Shown here piece by piece: positions 1 to 13,039 of a stretch of 64,000 nucleotides of DNA. A program made the position numbers and the translations under genes. The stretch's first letter is position 1; every line of letters starts with the position of its first letter. Below the pieces are notes generated by a model. The model had not been told where the DNA came from. It worked only from the letters and a program-made list of their open reading frames with translations, and did no database searches. This stretch comes from Epiperipatus broadwayi (Eukaryota; Onychophora; Udeonychophora; Euonychophora; Peripatidae): NCBI GenBank assembly GCA_028023455.1, contig JAQFVV010012404.1:13441421-13505420 (forward strand), written 5' to 3'.

Positions 1-965
1 GCAGCTACTTTTTACTTTTTTAGCTAACTATAAAGTTATGAGACCAAAATGAAAACAATAATATTTTCAAGCTAAGCTCATTAGCTTGCATAGGTGATTG
101 CTGGAGGGTTACATTAGATCCTAAGATCTAGGTGCAGTGATCCAAGATTTCTCACTGATACTGGAAACTAGTTTGAGGATATGGATGAGTAGGTATTGGA
201 TAGTGATTTTATAATTAATAACTTGTAAAGTGCATACTCATAACATAAGTAATATATATTAAGACTACAACCTTAAGACTCTGCACCCAAAATGTGACAG
301 TAGAAACTTCTACTAATCTAAACACAAGATTAATCTTGTGTTTAGATTTGCAGAGGTCCCTACTGTCACATTTTAGGCACATAGTTTTAAGATTATAGCC
401 TTTAATAATGATTTTATGTATAAATCTTTCTGCATGTACTGATGGCTCTGGCTTGCACTAAGTGATGCTATTGTATGGATAGTTTTGTCACTGTGAAAAA
501 CAGTTTGTGTAAGCACAAAGAGTGGTGACAATATGATATTTGATGGTTTAATAGCAATCCTTCCCAATTGAATTATGGTGATTGTGGTTATTAAAGAACC
601 AAAGACACCAAAAAGTATGGATGCTGAACTGAGTTCATATCTATACAACTGTACGAGCTAATGAGCTTAGCTTGAAAGCATTAATGTGTTTTCATTTTGG
701 ATTCCAAGCTTTATAGTTAGTTAAAAAAGTAAAAGATGGCTGCTTGAGGGTTATATTAGATCCTAAGATCTAAGTGTAGTACTCTCAGATCCAAGGCTCC
801 TCACTGATGAAAGCCACGAGCTGAAAACTAATATGAGAATATTGAATGAATAGGCAATAGATAGGGATTTTATGCATAAATATTCCTGCATCCATTGATT
901 ACTCTGGCTTGACCCGAGTGCCTCTGTGAAAAACAGCTTGTGTAAGCATAAAAAATGGTGGTCAT
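1..965. repeat. Composite inverted and direct repeat block
   Basis: Bases 1-92 reappear inverted at about 648-740. The segment 98-203 plus 418-535 is repeated directly at about 738-865 plus 874-965, with about 20 percent divergence by eye. The first copy is split by a 196-bp foldback element and the second is not. The block begins at the window edge, so the element is probably cut. The second copy holds CTGATGA followed by GAAAA near 804-830, which recalls a hammerhead core but is a weak match. No coding frame is convincing. Confidence 0.65.
213..408. mobile_element. Foldback (MITE-like) insertion with 9-bp target duplication
   Basis: This 196-bp insert is flanked by TGATTTTAT at 204-212 and 409-417. 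Its centre is a perfect 34-bp palindrome at 315-348, extended by less perfect arms back to about 262 and out to about 403 that share a 17-base near-identical stretch around the TGTGACAGTAG motif. The paralogous repeat downstream has a single GATTTTAT at 866-873, so it acts as an empty site. An 8-9 bp duplication would fit a non-autonomous hAT or Mutator-like element. It has no coding capacity. Confidence 0.65.
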
Positions 966-2290
966 GTGAAAAATGTGTACAACTTGTATTTTGTTATTCA
1001 TATGTATATTTTAAATCAATTTTGATTTACAATATGAGGCTACTTCATAGTTGTTTATAAAGACAAAGATCATTTATTGATTTAAACTACAGTTAGTGAA
1101 ATACTTGAGGATATTTGAGAATGATATAATTGTAACAGTCACAGTTTCTTAAACTATAGATTTATTCCCAAATATTTTAATTTACTTAAAAACTTAATCA
1201 TTACTATCTATATGGTAGATTTAATTCTGATACTGTTCGTGATAACATATTATAATTTACCCTGCTAAAACCACAATCATTGTAATATGCATTTCAAAAT
1301 GCCATCCCATTCACGTGAAAATAAGCAATAAGAGGAACCCTTACCTTTTATTTTTTTTAAAAAAAGCCTGCTTTGTAATATTTCTATAAATGAATCTTAC
1401 GCCAGAATTTTTTTTTTATCAAATTACTATATACAATCCAATATTGAGCACCTAAAATTTTAAATAATTATTAATAGATCTCAATTATTAAATTCAAATA
1501 CAATTTTTTAAAAAAAAACCTCCTTAAATTGAATATTTTAAAGATTTTCTCGCTATATGTTTAAGAATCTAAATCAATGGATTATGAATAAAATACGCAC
1601 GTTTCAAAATTATTAAACACAGATTAGTTAAGAAGGTAATGTAAACTTTCCTTTGCACATATTGAAGATTAGAATATTTTTAAAATGAAGGTAAAAAAAA
1701 TCACTTAACACTCAAAATGAATTTTATTGATCCAGTGCTTTCATTACAAATTCTTTCAACTTTTTATTAATACTTGATTCCCTATTATAACTTGACAAGA
1801 ACAACAAAAAGTATTTTTTTTGCTTTTAAATAATTACATTATTTTAAATTTCAAAATGCATTTTTTTGAATTTGCTAATAATTTTAAATAAACAGAAAGG
1901 ATAAGATCTTTTTATCTATGACTTTTAATTACTTTTTTTTAATTTTTTTTTTTATAAAAGTAACATATAATGACTCATCACAGCTATCAATTTATTACTA
2001 CGAAACTTCAAAATGGATTACTGTTGTATTGTGAAACTGTCACAAATTACTGTTATTCACTTCATAGTTAAAGTCCATTTTATTTCTAGTTATTTTCCTT
2101 TCATCAGTAGAGTTGAAAAATTATCTGTTGATGCTTTTTAAAGTTTAATATATATCAATCAATACAGTTGGATATTTTCTAGTAAAACTAAAAGAATACT
2201 AATTACTTTGTACATTTGTACTAATTAATTATCTCTATAAATATTGTTATCTAGAGGTTCTTAGAAAATATTTATTTCAACTTCTCAAAT
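966..2290. other. AT-rich non-coding DNA, nothing recognised
   Basis: Homopolymer A and T runs, no long open frame, no repeat with clear boundaries. I see no gene or element remnant here. Confidence 0.5.
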
Positions 2291-2295
2291 ATTAT

Positions 2296-2425
2296 TAATA
2301 ATTTTTATTAGTTATTCATTAGACTAGAGAATATCCAATAATGAATAATATTTCTGTAGTGTACAACAAAAATATTATTCATTATTGGATAATCTTTAAT
2401 CTAATGAAATGACTAATTATTAATA
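2296..2425. repeat. Short foldback element
   Basis: Two arms of about 58 bp (2296-2353 and 2366-2425) are near-complementary around a 12-base loop. A stretch including CCAATAATGAATAATATT is perfectly paired. It is non-coding and has the form of a small MITE or hairpin relic. No target duplication could be identified. Confidence 0.5.
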
Positions 2426-2429
2426 TACT

Positions 2430-5400
2430 TTTATTAAATGATTTGTGTCAAAGCTGTGAGGGCAGTACATTTGACACATATCAATTAAACTGTAGTAATT
2501 TGCTATATACCTCTCTCTCTATATATATATATATACTGAACACTGATAAAGGTATGTGTAAGAGATTGTGGTCTTGGCCAACTGGTGAGTGCTGGTTTGG
2601 CATGAAATATACATCTTAAGTATCATAGATCTTTTTTCTTATGTAATTACAACCCTCCCCAAGGTGTTAAAAGAATCCCTACCTTAGGTGAAAGTGGTGT
2701 AGTAAAAATTACACTATAGAAATATTATTCATTCTCAAATAGTCTTTTTTTTTTTTAAAGATAAACTTTATTTTTTTAACCAAGATTATTTAATAAAAAT
2801 AATCTTCAAATACGAGTTTCAACTTGCAACTCAAAATAGAAAAATAGTTCATAAGAAAAAAACAGGAAACCCAAATAGATAAATTAAAAAAAATGCTTAA
2901 CGATTTACTATATGAGCAAGTTAAACACCTGATACATCTTGATGGTAGCATAATTTATCTAGATCACATATGTGCATATTCATTATCTGGTTTGGATATA
3001 TCGTTTTTTTTTTTTGTTTTTTTTGGAGTATACTATCCATGAAATTGTCTGGTGTTGGATATTTATTGTTTGTAAAATAACTTTCTACAACCTATTATTA
3101 ATAAAAGAAATTTTTTTGTTTATGATGTGAAAATTTGTGCACATTTACCTGGTAAAGAGATTAAAATGAGTGAAAATAACTGCTAAAAATATCTCTTACT
3201 CATTTTTGGGGATTAATACAATAGTATTACAATTATATAAATTCAATTAAAATTCAGTTGCTAATTTTTTTTATGTCTTTCATAAAAATTTTAAATCTTT
3301 TCTTAAGGTGTTTAATCATGTATAACTTTTTACATTTCTTTAAATTTATTTTACTATTCAAAGGAAAATTTTTACCTTTGATGTTCAAAAAAAAAAAAAA
3401 AAAAATTAAGACTTTAAAAGAAAATAGGAATAATAAGTTGGAAAAATAACATTAATATTGTTGAAACCAGTAAACAAAAGCAAATTATTTATGAAAAAAT
3501 GAAGAATTGTTTTGCATTTATGCTTAGAGAAATCACAACAAGAATGTGGGGGGAAGTTAATATAAAAATATAATCAGTTGATTGAAGATCTTAAGAAAAC
3601 ATTAAAAAATCAGAAAAGCTTGGAGAAAAGGTTATAAGATTATGCTTAAGATTTAGTTTTTGACTGATATTATTACTATTAATTGAAAACATTTATGTAC
3701 TTAAAGTTTTTTTTAATTTTATAAAATAATTGATGATTATCTTGCCTTAGCATGATAATTCGTTGAAGGTTATGCCTAAAATTTCTTTTATATAGTACTG
3801 AATGTTGAAAGAATTCGAAAAAATATGAAGAAAGAGAAAGATTTGAAATATATTAAATATAAAACCTAAAAAACGATACTTCTGAAAAATTGTGGCTACC
3901 AACCAACACCTTTAGAAAGGATTAAAGTTGTTGGTAAAAAAAAAAAAGAAAAAAATTGAAGAGAAGAATGGGAAATAGGGAAAAGAAAGAGCAGGAAGGG
4001 AGATGTTTGAAAAGTTTTTTATTTAAAAAAAAAGTAAAGTATTTGGAATAAAACAATTGAAGGAATTATTAAAAAAAAAAAGAAGCAAAAAAAAAAAAAA
4101 AAAAAAACAACAACAAAGTCACGAAAAATGAAATGCTTTGGCAAGAATTCATTATTATCTGTTTAAAATCTGTAATAAAGTCAGTGACAAATTATTTGGG
4201 CATCTGATTTAAAATATATTTGATTTCCCAAAATGTGTTTGCCCACATAATTTTAATAGAAAATCATTTTTTAAATAATCAGATTGATTTTTTTTTTTGA
4301 TTCGAAAAAATATTTATTTTATCTAAGCACACACCAAATGTATAGACGTATTTATTGTTTACGAATATCTTTGACGTATATATTTTTTTTATTTATATAA
4401 ACAAATTAAGAGTTTATTTTTTTTAGTGAGAACAATTATCTCAAAAATAGATATGCAATCAAAACAAAACAAATTTATATATACTTTTTCAAATTACTGA
4501 ATTATTAAAATTCATGGATGCGTCATAAATCAGCGTAATAAAATCAATTCCCAAGCATAATTACATTTCTCTGCATTGATTAGAGGTAATCAGGGTAGCT
4601 TTGTATTGACATTAAAATAAATGAATGTTTGTTTCAGATCAGAAATTTAAATGCTCAAAATGCATAATTGGCATTTAATTGAAAACAATAGATTATTATA
4701 TATGAGTTAAAATAATATTTAATAAAGTTTATTTATTACAATTATTCTATTGCAATTATAATATTTTTAATTTAAAAATGAAAAATAAAACTTACGGATC
4801 ACTTGCCTTCCAGACTAATCATTAAAATGCAAAACGCTGGCGGAATTAACTTATTTTAATGCATGTTTTACAAGTATGTGCGCGTTGCTGTGTGTAAATA
4901 GATGAGGGGAGGGGAGAATTATATATATAAAGTAGAGATGTATGTATGAGCATTTTAAAAAAAAAATAAAAATAAGCTTTCATGACCAAATAAAAACTTT
5001 ATTATGTGTCGATTTTTAACAGATCCAGTGAGAGTGACTGAATACAAACCTAAGATTCTTGAATCAATTCTCAGTTGAGGATGTGATTAATTGAACAGAA
5101 CAGTTATGCCGTCATTTCGATGCTCAAACATCACGTGACTTCTTAAACAAGTGATCATACAATTATATTTTTAGTGAGGACAATATTCGTAGTATTTAAC
5201 AAATGCAATCTTTATAGCAGCTTATGAATCAAGAGATCATACTTTATCTATTATATTATATATTTAAGCCATTAACTTTATAATATAATTATATAAAATT
5301 TATATAATTAATTATCAATGAGAGTTTTACTTATTTATTTAAGAGTACGATTTCTGGAGCATCAATATTCCTCCTCAATTTTTGATAATTTTTTATGTTT

Positions 5401-6070
5401 TTAATTTAATTGTACTGTTTGCTGGTGAGTAATTATTTACGTATTTAATTAATTAATTTGTTAATGATTTAACTTATTTATCTAATTATACTATTTCATA
5501 TAAGTTCTTAATTGCTGAAAAAATTATACATGATGTGGAAGAGAGACGAAAATATAAAAAAAATGCATAAACTGAGCCCATCCCTCTTTTCTCAAATAGA
5601 GCTCAATAGTGGATATTTTTGTATAAGCAGAAAGCTATTATAATTATTGAATGAATAAAAAAAATTATAATTTATTTTCGATTCTATAAATAATTGATTG
5701 CTAAGTTAAGTAACTTTGAAGCAATAGTTAGTAAAAGTGAAAAATATATCAACAGATCATCTTTTATTCTGATTACCTGTCTTTCTTTTTTTTTTAAAAA
5801 AAAAAAAGTCAAGCATAAAGCATAAAATTCCTGTCTTTTATTCTTATCATTAATATTTTGATGAACCAGATTAATCTATAATGATTTACTAATCATTATT
5901 AATTTCAAAACTTTAATAAACTTTTTCTCTGAAAATGTAATTAAAAAAATAAATACATACAAAATATCGTAATAGCATGGTATGCTTAGCATGCTTTCCA
6001 CTACTGAGAGTCATAAACTTAGCACTAATTGGAAATGAGGCTTATAATATTTATAAGAGCATAATAAAAA
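2430..6070. other. AT-rich non-coding DNA with homopolymer tracts
   Basis: Contains a CT/AT microsatellite at 2512-2535, long A tracts at 3389-3405 and 4070-4106, and a purine-rich patch at 3930-4130. The short frame at 3258-3449 is a low-complexity K/F/L-rich translation and not a credible gene. Nothing else was recognised. Confidence 0.5.
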
Positions 6071-6074
6071 TAGT

Positions 6075-6385
6075 GAATTTGCATAATATTTGGATTGTAA
6101 ATAAGTTCATTTAGATGATCTACTTTTTTGAAAGAGAGATATAGGATTCTTTTTTGTTGATAACATTTCTATTCTTGGCAATATGCCAGGCCTCCTTCAC
6201 TCAGACAAAGCTTTGAAACTACATCTGCTAACATCATCCATTCTGAATGTAATTATGCCAAATGGAAAGTGAAGGATATCCCCAATGATAGACATGCTAC
6301 CAACAAAAAAGAATCCTGTGTCCTCTTTTCAAAAAAGTGGCTCATCTGAATGAACTTATTTACAGTTCAAATATTATGCAAATTC
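6075..6385. mobile_element. Foldback/MITE-like element, arms about 115 bp
   Basis: The left arm (6075-6187) and right arm (about 6275-6385) are inverted copies with roughly 85 percent identity by eye. They share the outer GAATTTGCATAATATTTG and an inner segment ending in GGATTCTTTTTTGTTG. The middle holds paired CCTTCACT motifs, so the symmetry continues inward. TA occurs just outside each end, which would fit a Tc1/mariner-type duplication, but with a two-base asymmetry. It is non-coding. Confidence 0.6.
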
Positions 6386-6389
6386 TATA

Positions 6390-8760
6390 TTTTGGTTATG
6401 ATTAAATACAGATTTTTATCTAGATACTTTGTATGCATTTAAATATTTTGGTGGGTTTTTATGCATGAAAAAAAAGTTATTAGCATACTTATAACACAAA
6501 AAACTAAAATTCATTTGGATGAATTCAAATTTTAGATCATTGGTTCTGCAGGTAGCAGTACACTTCATATCAGCACTCAAGTACTTATAGAAAATATTGC
6601 TAAAAGTAGAAATTTATGTCTTGATCATTTTTATTATAAAGTTCAGCATCTTAAACTTTTTTAGTAATTTAAATTTTGATTTTATGCAGTAATTTTTAAC
6701 ATTTTATTTAATTTTATAACTTTTGACATGTTTTTAAATATATTATTTAGTAAATCACCAAAAACTGTTTATAACTAATATTGCTAACTTTATTATAAGT
6801 TTCACTCTTTTGAAAGTTTAAATATGCAATGCTTAATTTATATAATTGTATAGTTCTTAATTTATTTCTTTAATCATGTAATTTAATGATGTGTAATTAG
6901 ATATTTAACTATTTTGTTTATATAATTAATTTATTTATAGGCATGGTTTTCTGAACAAAAATAAACATTACAGCGGAGTTGTTAACTGCAGGATTTTGAA
7001 TATAAGCTATCCAAAGAAAAATATAAACAAATTAAAATATAAACAAACAAACAAAAACCATTAAAATTCAAAACATTTCTGATATTCAGCAGCCATTTTT
7101 CTTCCTATGAGCACCAATATATGATTATTTATATTAATAAAATTTCTTAGGTTTATGTTGAAAGCACATAATTTTATTCTTCCTCTATTATTCTATCCAA
7201 ATTTGATGTGCTATATTTTGTATAAGAAAATATTTTTTGAGCAATGTTAAGAGTTTTATAAAATTTTATACTGATGTAAAATTGTCAAAATAATTAAAAA
7301 GATCCTAATTTTTTTGATAACAAAATTATTGTTATGTTTTATAAAAGAAAAAAATTACTGAAAAAAAAAAAAATTGTCTTGAGTGTATTTAATAGCTAGA
7401 AAATTAGACATTTTGCTATTGACTTTATTTTAAAAGTAAAAATACTGTAATTAGTATTACTTTTTTATTGTTATTGCTTTAGAATATGCATAAATAATCA
7501 CACACTCAGTAAAATAAATGTAAATGAGATGCCTCAATTTATTATTAATACCTATATTATTATTATTTTTAAAATTGTATTTTGTAGTATAATCTTGATT
7601 TATATACAACATATACATATAAAAAGCATCAGTATTACATATATGTGCATGTTGAAAAGTACTATACCCTTACAGTTCAATAAACAATATATATTCTATT
7701 GTAATCAATGTTTGTCAACAAAACAGGAGCTATTCTATATTATATACATAGAACACAGAGGATCTTGGAGCAAAATATAGTGTAGTTTATGGCTTCATGA
7801 TACTTAACTTTCTCCACTTATTTCCTTATATGATAAATACATTTGTTGAATGCAAGTAGAAAATGTATCATATGATGTTTTATTGATATGTACATCCTAG
7901 CCAAAAAGTGAAAAGTGCTTGTAATTAATATAAAAGTAGCTCATTAAGTTGCTGGCATACTGTTAGAATTATATAACTAACTATACATGTAAATTGGTTT
8001 GAAATTTAAAACCTCAGAATAGTTTTGTATTTCAGATATTAGCTTGAAAGTATAAAAGTTGTGCTAGATTATGAAAGTGATTCTGTTATTCTGGGAATAT
8101 GGGTATAGTACAACCATATAAACAGCACTCAGTATTCAAGCTGACAGTAGATAATACTGAAATAGAATAAATAGAGTGAATCTTTGCTTATTTCTAGTGA
8201 GTGTGAATGTGGAAGGGTAGTAAATTAATTTTTAAAATACAAAAATAAATAACATTTATATAGAAATAAATTATAATTAATAAAAATAATGTTTAATTAC
8301 CCTCTTTCAAAAGAAATAATGGAAAGTTATTATTTAAAATTTTAAAAAATATACAAATTATCAGAGTCATTATCACACCAAAGTATTCAAATCTAGTAAA
8401 ATTATTATAGTAAATTATTTTATAAAAACTTATAAATTAGAATTTGGAATCCAAGCAATCTTAATAATACTTATAATAAATGCCTTTAGAAAAAAATGTA
8501 TAAATTTGTAGATAAAAGAGAATTTTCTATTTTTTTATTAGATAAATTATTTTTTAAGTTATGAAGCATCTCAATTTTTGATTTATACCCCAATTTACAA
8601 TGAGCTCTACATTATTAAGATTAATTCAAGCTTAACTAGAAAATCATATTTAAGTGAATCACAAAGTTGATGCACATAAAAATTCCTATAATTTTAATCA
8701 GATTAAAAGATTTGCCTGAATATTAATTGCATATTGATAGTATTGTATTTATACTATTTT
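6390..8760. other. AT-rich non-coding DNA, nothing recognised
   Basis: No coding signature or bounded repeat was found. The short frame at 7529-7780 is I/Y-rich low-complexity translation and was left out. Confidence 0.5.
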
Positions 8761-8764
8761 AGAT

Positions 8765-9950
8765 TTACTAGGAGTTGTATAATAGTGGATAAGATTCAAG
8801 TATTGAGAGAAATTATAGAATGAACCAATGAATATGAGTTGTCATTATGCTTTGAATTTATAGATCTTGAAAAGGCGTTTGATTTTATAAACATTTCTAT
8901 TAAGATTAAAGCATTAGATCATCAATCTATAGACACAGAATATCATATTCTGAAAATTATATATCAATGCAACAGGTAATACAAAAAAAAGATTAATATT
9001 GAAAAAGATGTATGAGAGATTATTTTCATTTTTTCAAAATTTCTTATATGTTAATACAAAAAAAAAAAAAGATTAATATTGAAAAAGGTGTATGAGAGAT
9101 TATTTTCATTTTTTCAAAATTTTTTACAGCAGTTTTACACGAAGTATTTTGGGGATTAAAATTTAAAGATCAGAAAATAAAAGTAAATGAAGATGATTTA
9201 AGTCATCTGATGTGGTTGTTTTTTAAATGATGTTTCAGAGCTCCAGGAAATGTTGCAAGAATTATCAGATAAAAGTAAGAGTAGAATTAAAAGCATTTTT
9301 GCTAAAAAAATTACTAAAGTAATATTCAATGGATTTTTTCAGAAGAAAATAAAGATTAATAATGGTGAATTAGAAGTTAACAACTACAAATACTTTGGTA
9401 ATATTATTAATACAGATGGAAGCATAATGGATGAAATAAATCATAGAATTAACTTGAATGAGTGCTTTTAGTAGAAGTAATTTTTAATATTAAAAGAAAA
9501 TATAAATATATGTTTGAAAAGGAAGCTTTTTTTATAAATCTGTTTTACCAGTTCTTACTTATGAATCAGAGACTTGGATATATAACAGAAGAGCAATACA
9601 GAGACTTCAGCCCACTCAACAAAATGTGGAGACATGTATGTTAGGGATAACAAGAAAGGATCAAAATGAAATGCATGGGTGAGAAAATGAGCAGGTGTTA
9701 TTGAACATAATTGAAAGAATTAATTAAGAGACTAAAATGGAACTGTTCTGGATATAGATAGACAATTGAAATCCTAAATTGGATCCCAAAATATTTAAGA
9801 CCTATAAACAGACCACATGTGAGATGACTGCTTGAGATAAGGAAGTTTGTTAGTGTGATATAGTGAAAAGAGACTAGAGAATGGAAAAACTGGATCAAAT
9901 CGTTCTACACTTGATCAATAATATTTGAAACGATAAATAATGATGGTGAT
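8765..9950 (+). pseudogene. Non-LTR retrotransposon (LINE) relic 1: reverse transcriptase and C-terminal part
   Basis: Hand translation across several frames gives reverse transcriptase landmarks. VDKIQVLREIIE followed by EYELSLCFEFIDLEKAFD (motif A) lies at about 8790-8890. NYKYFGNIINTDGSIMDEINHRI, the usual 'YLG..I..DGS...EI..RI' block after the catalytic core, lies at 9385-9455. A degenerate segment ending in EILNWIPKYLRPINRP lies at 9750-9810. The best frame, 9250-9471, covers only 73 residues. Stops and frameshifts show it is dead, and the endonuclease end is missing (5' truncation). It belongs to the same family as the relics at 26.3 and 51.4 kb. The clade (RTE-like, often labelled craniofacial development protein 2-like) is my guess. 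Confidence 0.75.
8977..9125 (+). repeat. 75-bp tandem duplication inside LINE relic 1
   Basis: Two adjacent copies (8977-9051 and 9052-9125) start with TAATAC and a run of A, and contain GATTAATATTGAAAAAG and TATGAGAGATTATTTTCATT. They differ in the A-run length and a few bases. The duplication postdates insertion of the LINE and breaks its reverse transcriptase frame again. Confidence 0.8.
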
Positions 9951-9959
9951 TTAGTGATT

Positions 9960-12900
9960 TGGCCACATTTTTTTTAATATAAATATATTTGTAAAGATAT
10001 TTGTAAATGTTCATAAGAACTGGTTCAAGATCAGTTTGGCACACAGGACTTCCAATTTGAATAATTGTCACTTGCAATTATAAAGGTGGTAAAGAAAAGT
10101 GAAAAAAAATTTAGTTTTAAAAGATTACTAGGAAGTGAAAGAAAGACGAGAGAGGAAGAAATAAGTCTAATAAGTGGCAATTAATTTGATAGTTAATTTT
10201 ATTTTAGTTTGTTTTATTGCACAACTACTATAAAGATCGAATTTGCTTATTTTTGCTATTACAAAATGAAGGATTTTAGAATAAAAAAAGAAATTAAATG
10301 AATACATTATCTAAGTACACACAAGAGAAGAATTAAATTTTAACAATCTGGGTATATTTATTGGCAATATATATATTAACTGTAAATATTACATAAAATA
10401 TTTAAGGTCATCTTTCTTTTCAAACAAAAAGGATCCCGTCTCGCCGAATTTCTTTAATGTGAACTCAAAAAAGTGTGGAGAGGTTTAGTTTTAATGCAAT
10501 TTATTCTACAACACACATCTAAGATTGCATTAAATTTAACAAACCGTAATAGGTTTTTGAAAGTTAAAGATATATTTATTAAATAAAAATTATGAGATAG
10601 AATTATTTATTCTTACGAGTTACTGGTACAAAATAGTAGAGATAGAGAGAACGGTTGTATTAACAAGTGCTCAATTGTGATATGAAGTTTCTGGTAAAAT
10701 ATAAATATTTAAAATTTCCGTAAAGATTTAATAATATAAATAAGTATATTAAATGTGAAATAAATTCTTAGCAATTTGTATCTAAGTTTCCGGTTGTGAA
10801 ATTTATCAAAATTAAAAAATGTATAAATGAAATTAATTACAATTGCAATTATTTTAAACACCTTTAATAATAAAACGATAATAGACATGATATAATTATG
10901 ACCACTATAAAGGTAAAAATATTGAGATGTTTAAAGAAATTGGGTTAAAAAATAAATAGCAAACTACCATTGATGATGATCAAGCGTCAATAGTTCTTAC
11001 TCTATTACTTAGCCTCCAATCTGTCTTTGGACCGAGAATTAAAAACATTAACAAATATTATATCACTGAAACCTGATTAAAAATATTTTAAATTTAATAT
11101 ATATATATTACCGTGTTAATAAATTAAAAAAACTGCAGAACATTTAAAATTTTCAAGTTTGTGCTGCTAAGAGAGGGTTATAATTTAATAATTCGTTTAT
11201 TATAAACATTTAATAAGGTTTTTGTCATTAAAAATTATATTTGGAAAAATAACTAGAAATTATGTTTGACGACATTTGTCAAACTGAGACAAAAATATAT
11301 ATAATAATACACTAAATTATTGAGTTTTCCCTAAAAGTACGTTTGGGAAATTAAAAACGCCGTTCTTAAACATAAGCAAATTTTCTCTATTTCTTTTAAT
11401 TTGTTTTATTTCCTTAATGACTGTCCAATTTATGAGCACAATCACAGAATTTAGCCTCCAGTGAATCTATCTTTGGGTTGAATCTCTATAAATGATAGCA
11501 AATAACTGTCTTAGAAAAAAAAATCTATGCGCTAAATAATAAATAACTATTTCGAAAGATTTGTCGCTGGGAGATTAGTTAAGCTTTGATCTATAAAGCT
11601 GTAGTCTCTGCGCCATCATTTTACAATTATGCTAAACTGCACCGGGCATAAATTCCTTTAATTAAAATAATATATTTTTTGTTTTTCAAAATTTAATAAA
11701 TTAGAGTATTTCTGTTTCTACTATATTAAGAAATATACTTCTTCGTTTGAATTAAAGTGTTAGTTAATATTGTAAACTTCATATTTTTGTTAAAAATTAA
11801 TTTAGCAAATTAAATGGATTTATTTATAATTGTTGCATTTAAAATTTGAGGCTTTTTTCTTCTTCTATCGTTTAACTTTTTATCGCCCAACATGGTTTAT
11901 GGTGAGGTAGAATATCAAACTCTGGCGCGGATGATCATCGGATCGATTCTAATTTTGGCACTTATGACGTTCGAATTTCTTAAGAACTCCAGAGCAATAA
12001 ATCCAATCGATTATTTGTTTATTTTTAATTCTTCATCGATTTCAATTTAATACAAAACTATAAATTGAGAAAGAAATTAAATGAATAAAAAATAATCCGG
12101 AATTTTAATAATAGGTATTTACGGTAAATGGCATATAATCATATTTTATTTACAGATTATTATTATTTTTTTGTATTCTCAAAAAAATCTGTATAGATAT
12201 ACATACGTGAATTAAAAATAAAAACAAAGAGGCTGTATAAGAGAAAGAGAGAGGAGAAAAGATACACAGATTAAGCAAAATATTCCAACTTTCCCAACTT
12301 TTTGTTGCTTCCAATATATTAGATTCAACAATGAAAGTTTTATGTAATGTAAGTATATGATGAAAAGTTAAATGCCACGGAAGCTCCAAAATAGAAAGCA
12401 GAGTGAGATTTATATTTCTATTTTCTAGAAATAGATTCAGAAAGTGTTTTGAGTTTCCAGAGAATATTTTTTTTTACAGGAATAATTATGCAAGCATATA
12501 GAAAATGATTTCCATGAATAAAATATTGACAATCAAAATTTTTAATAAAAAAAGCAAAACCTCTAAAGTCCAAGGAAAGAGGAAGGATGAGATTTTGAAT
12601 TCTTAAAAAAAAAAAAATTCTTAATCAAACAATAGAAGCCCAAATTTTCTCAGACAGAAAATACTTAATATAACAGCTAATAAAAAGTTCTATTACCTAA
12701 TTATTTTGAAAAATAGGGGATAGATATTTAACTTCTCATTAATATTGTTTTATTTTTAAGTAGATTATGCTAATGCATAAAACATGCATATTACTATTGA
12801 GCTTAAAAGGCTTCAAATTCTTATTTCTTATGGAAACAGCAGCCCTTTCATTGTCAACCTACAAGTAGTTTATAAAATAAATAGTCTCCACCTAGAAACC

Positions 12901-13035
12901 AGACTTCATGTTGATAAACTTCAGATTAAAACTGCCTTTAAACAGTAAGTTGAAAATATACATGAAAACTATTAATATAAACTCCAGAGGATAGTTATAT
13001 CAAACTACATAAGTGAGGATCCTAAGTTCTCAAAC
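9960..13035. other. Non-coding DNA, partly less AT-rich; short two-strand ORF patch at 11.9 kb
   Basis: From about 10,400 to 12,050 the DNA has more CpG and fewer repeats, as single-copy DNA might. At 11892-12050 (+) a 52-residue frame starts MVYGEVEYQTLARMII, and the opposite strand is also open through the same GC-richer patch. GGTGAG just after its ATG resembles a splice donor, so a small 5' exon is conceivable. I recognise no protein family. The frame at 12150-12389 (-) is not credible. Confidence 0.35.
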
Positions 13036-13039
13036 TAAA

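Noticed and set aside
804-830. CTGATGA...GCTGAAAAC as a hammerhead ribozyme
   Set aside because: Stem II needs a bulged A, stems I and III are not convincing, and the paralogous copy at 165-180 lacks stem II altogether.
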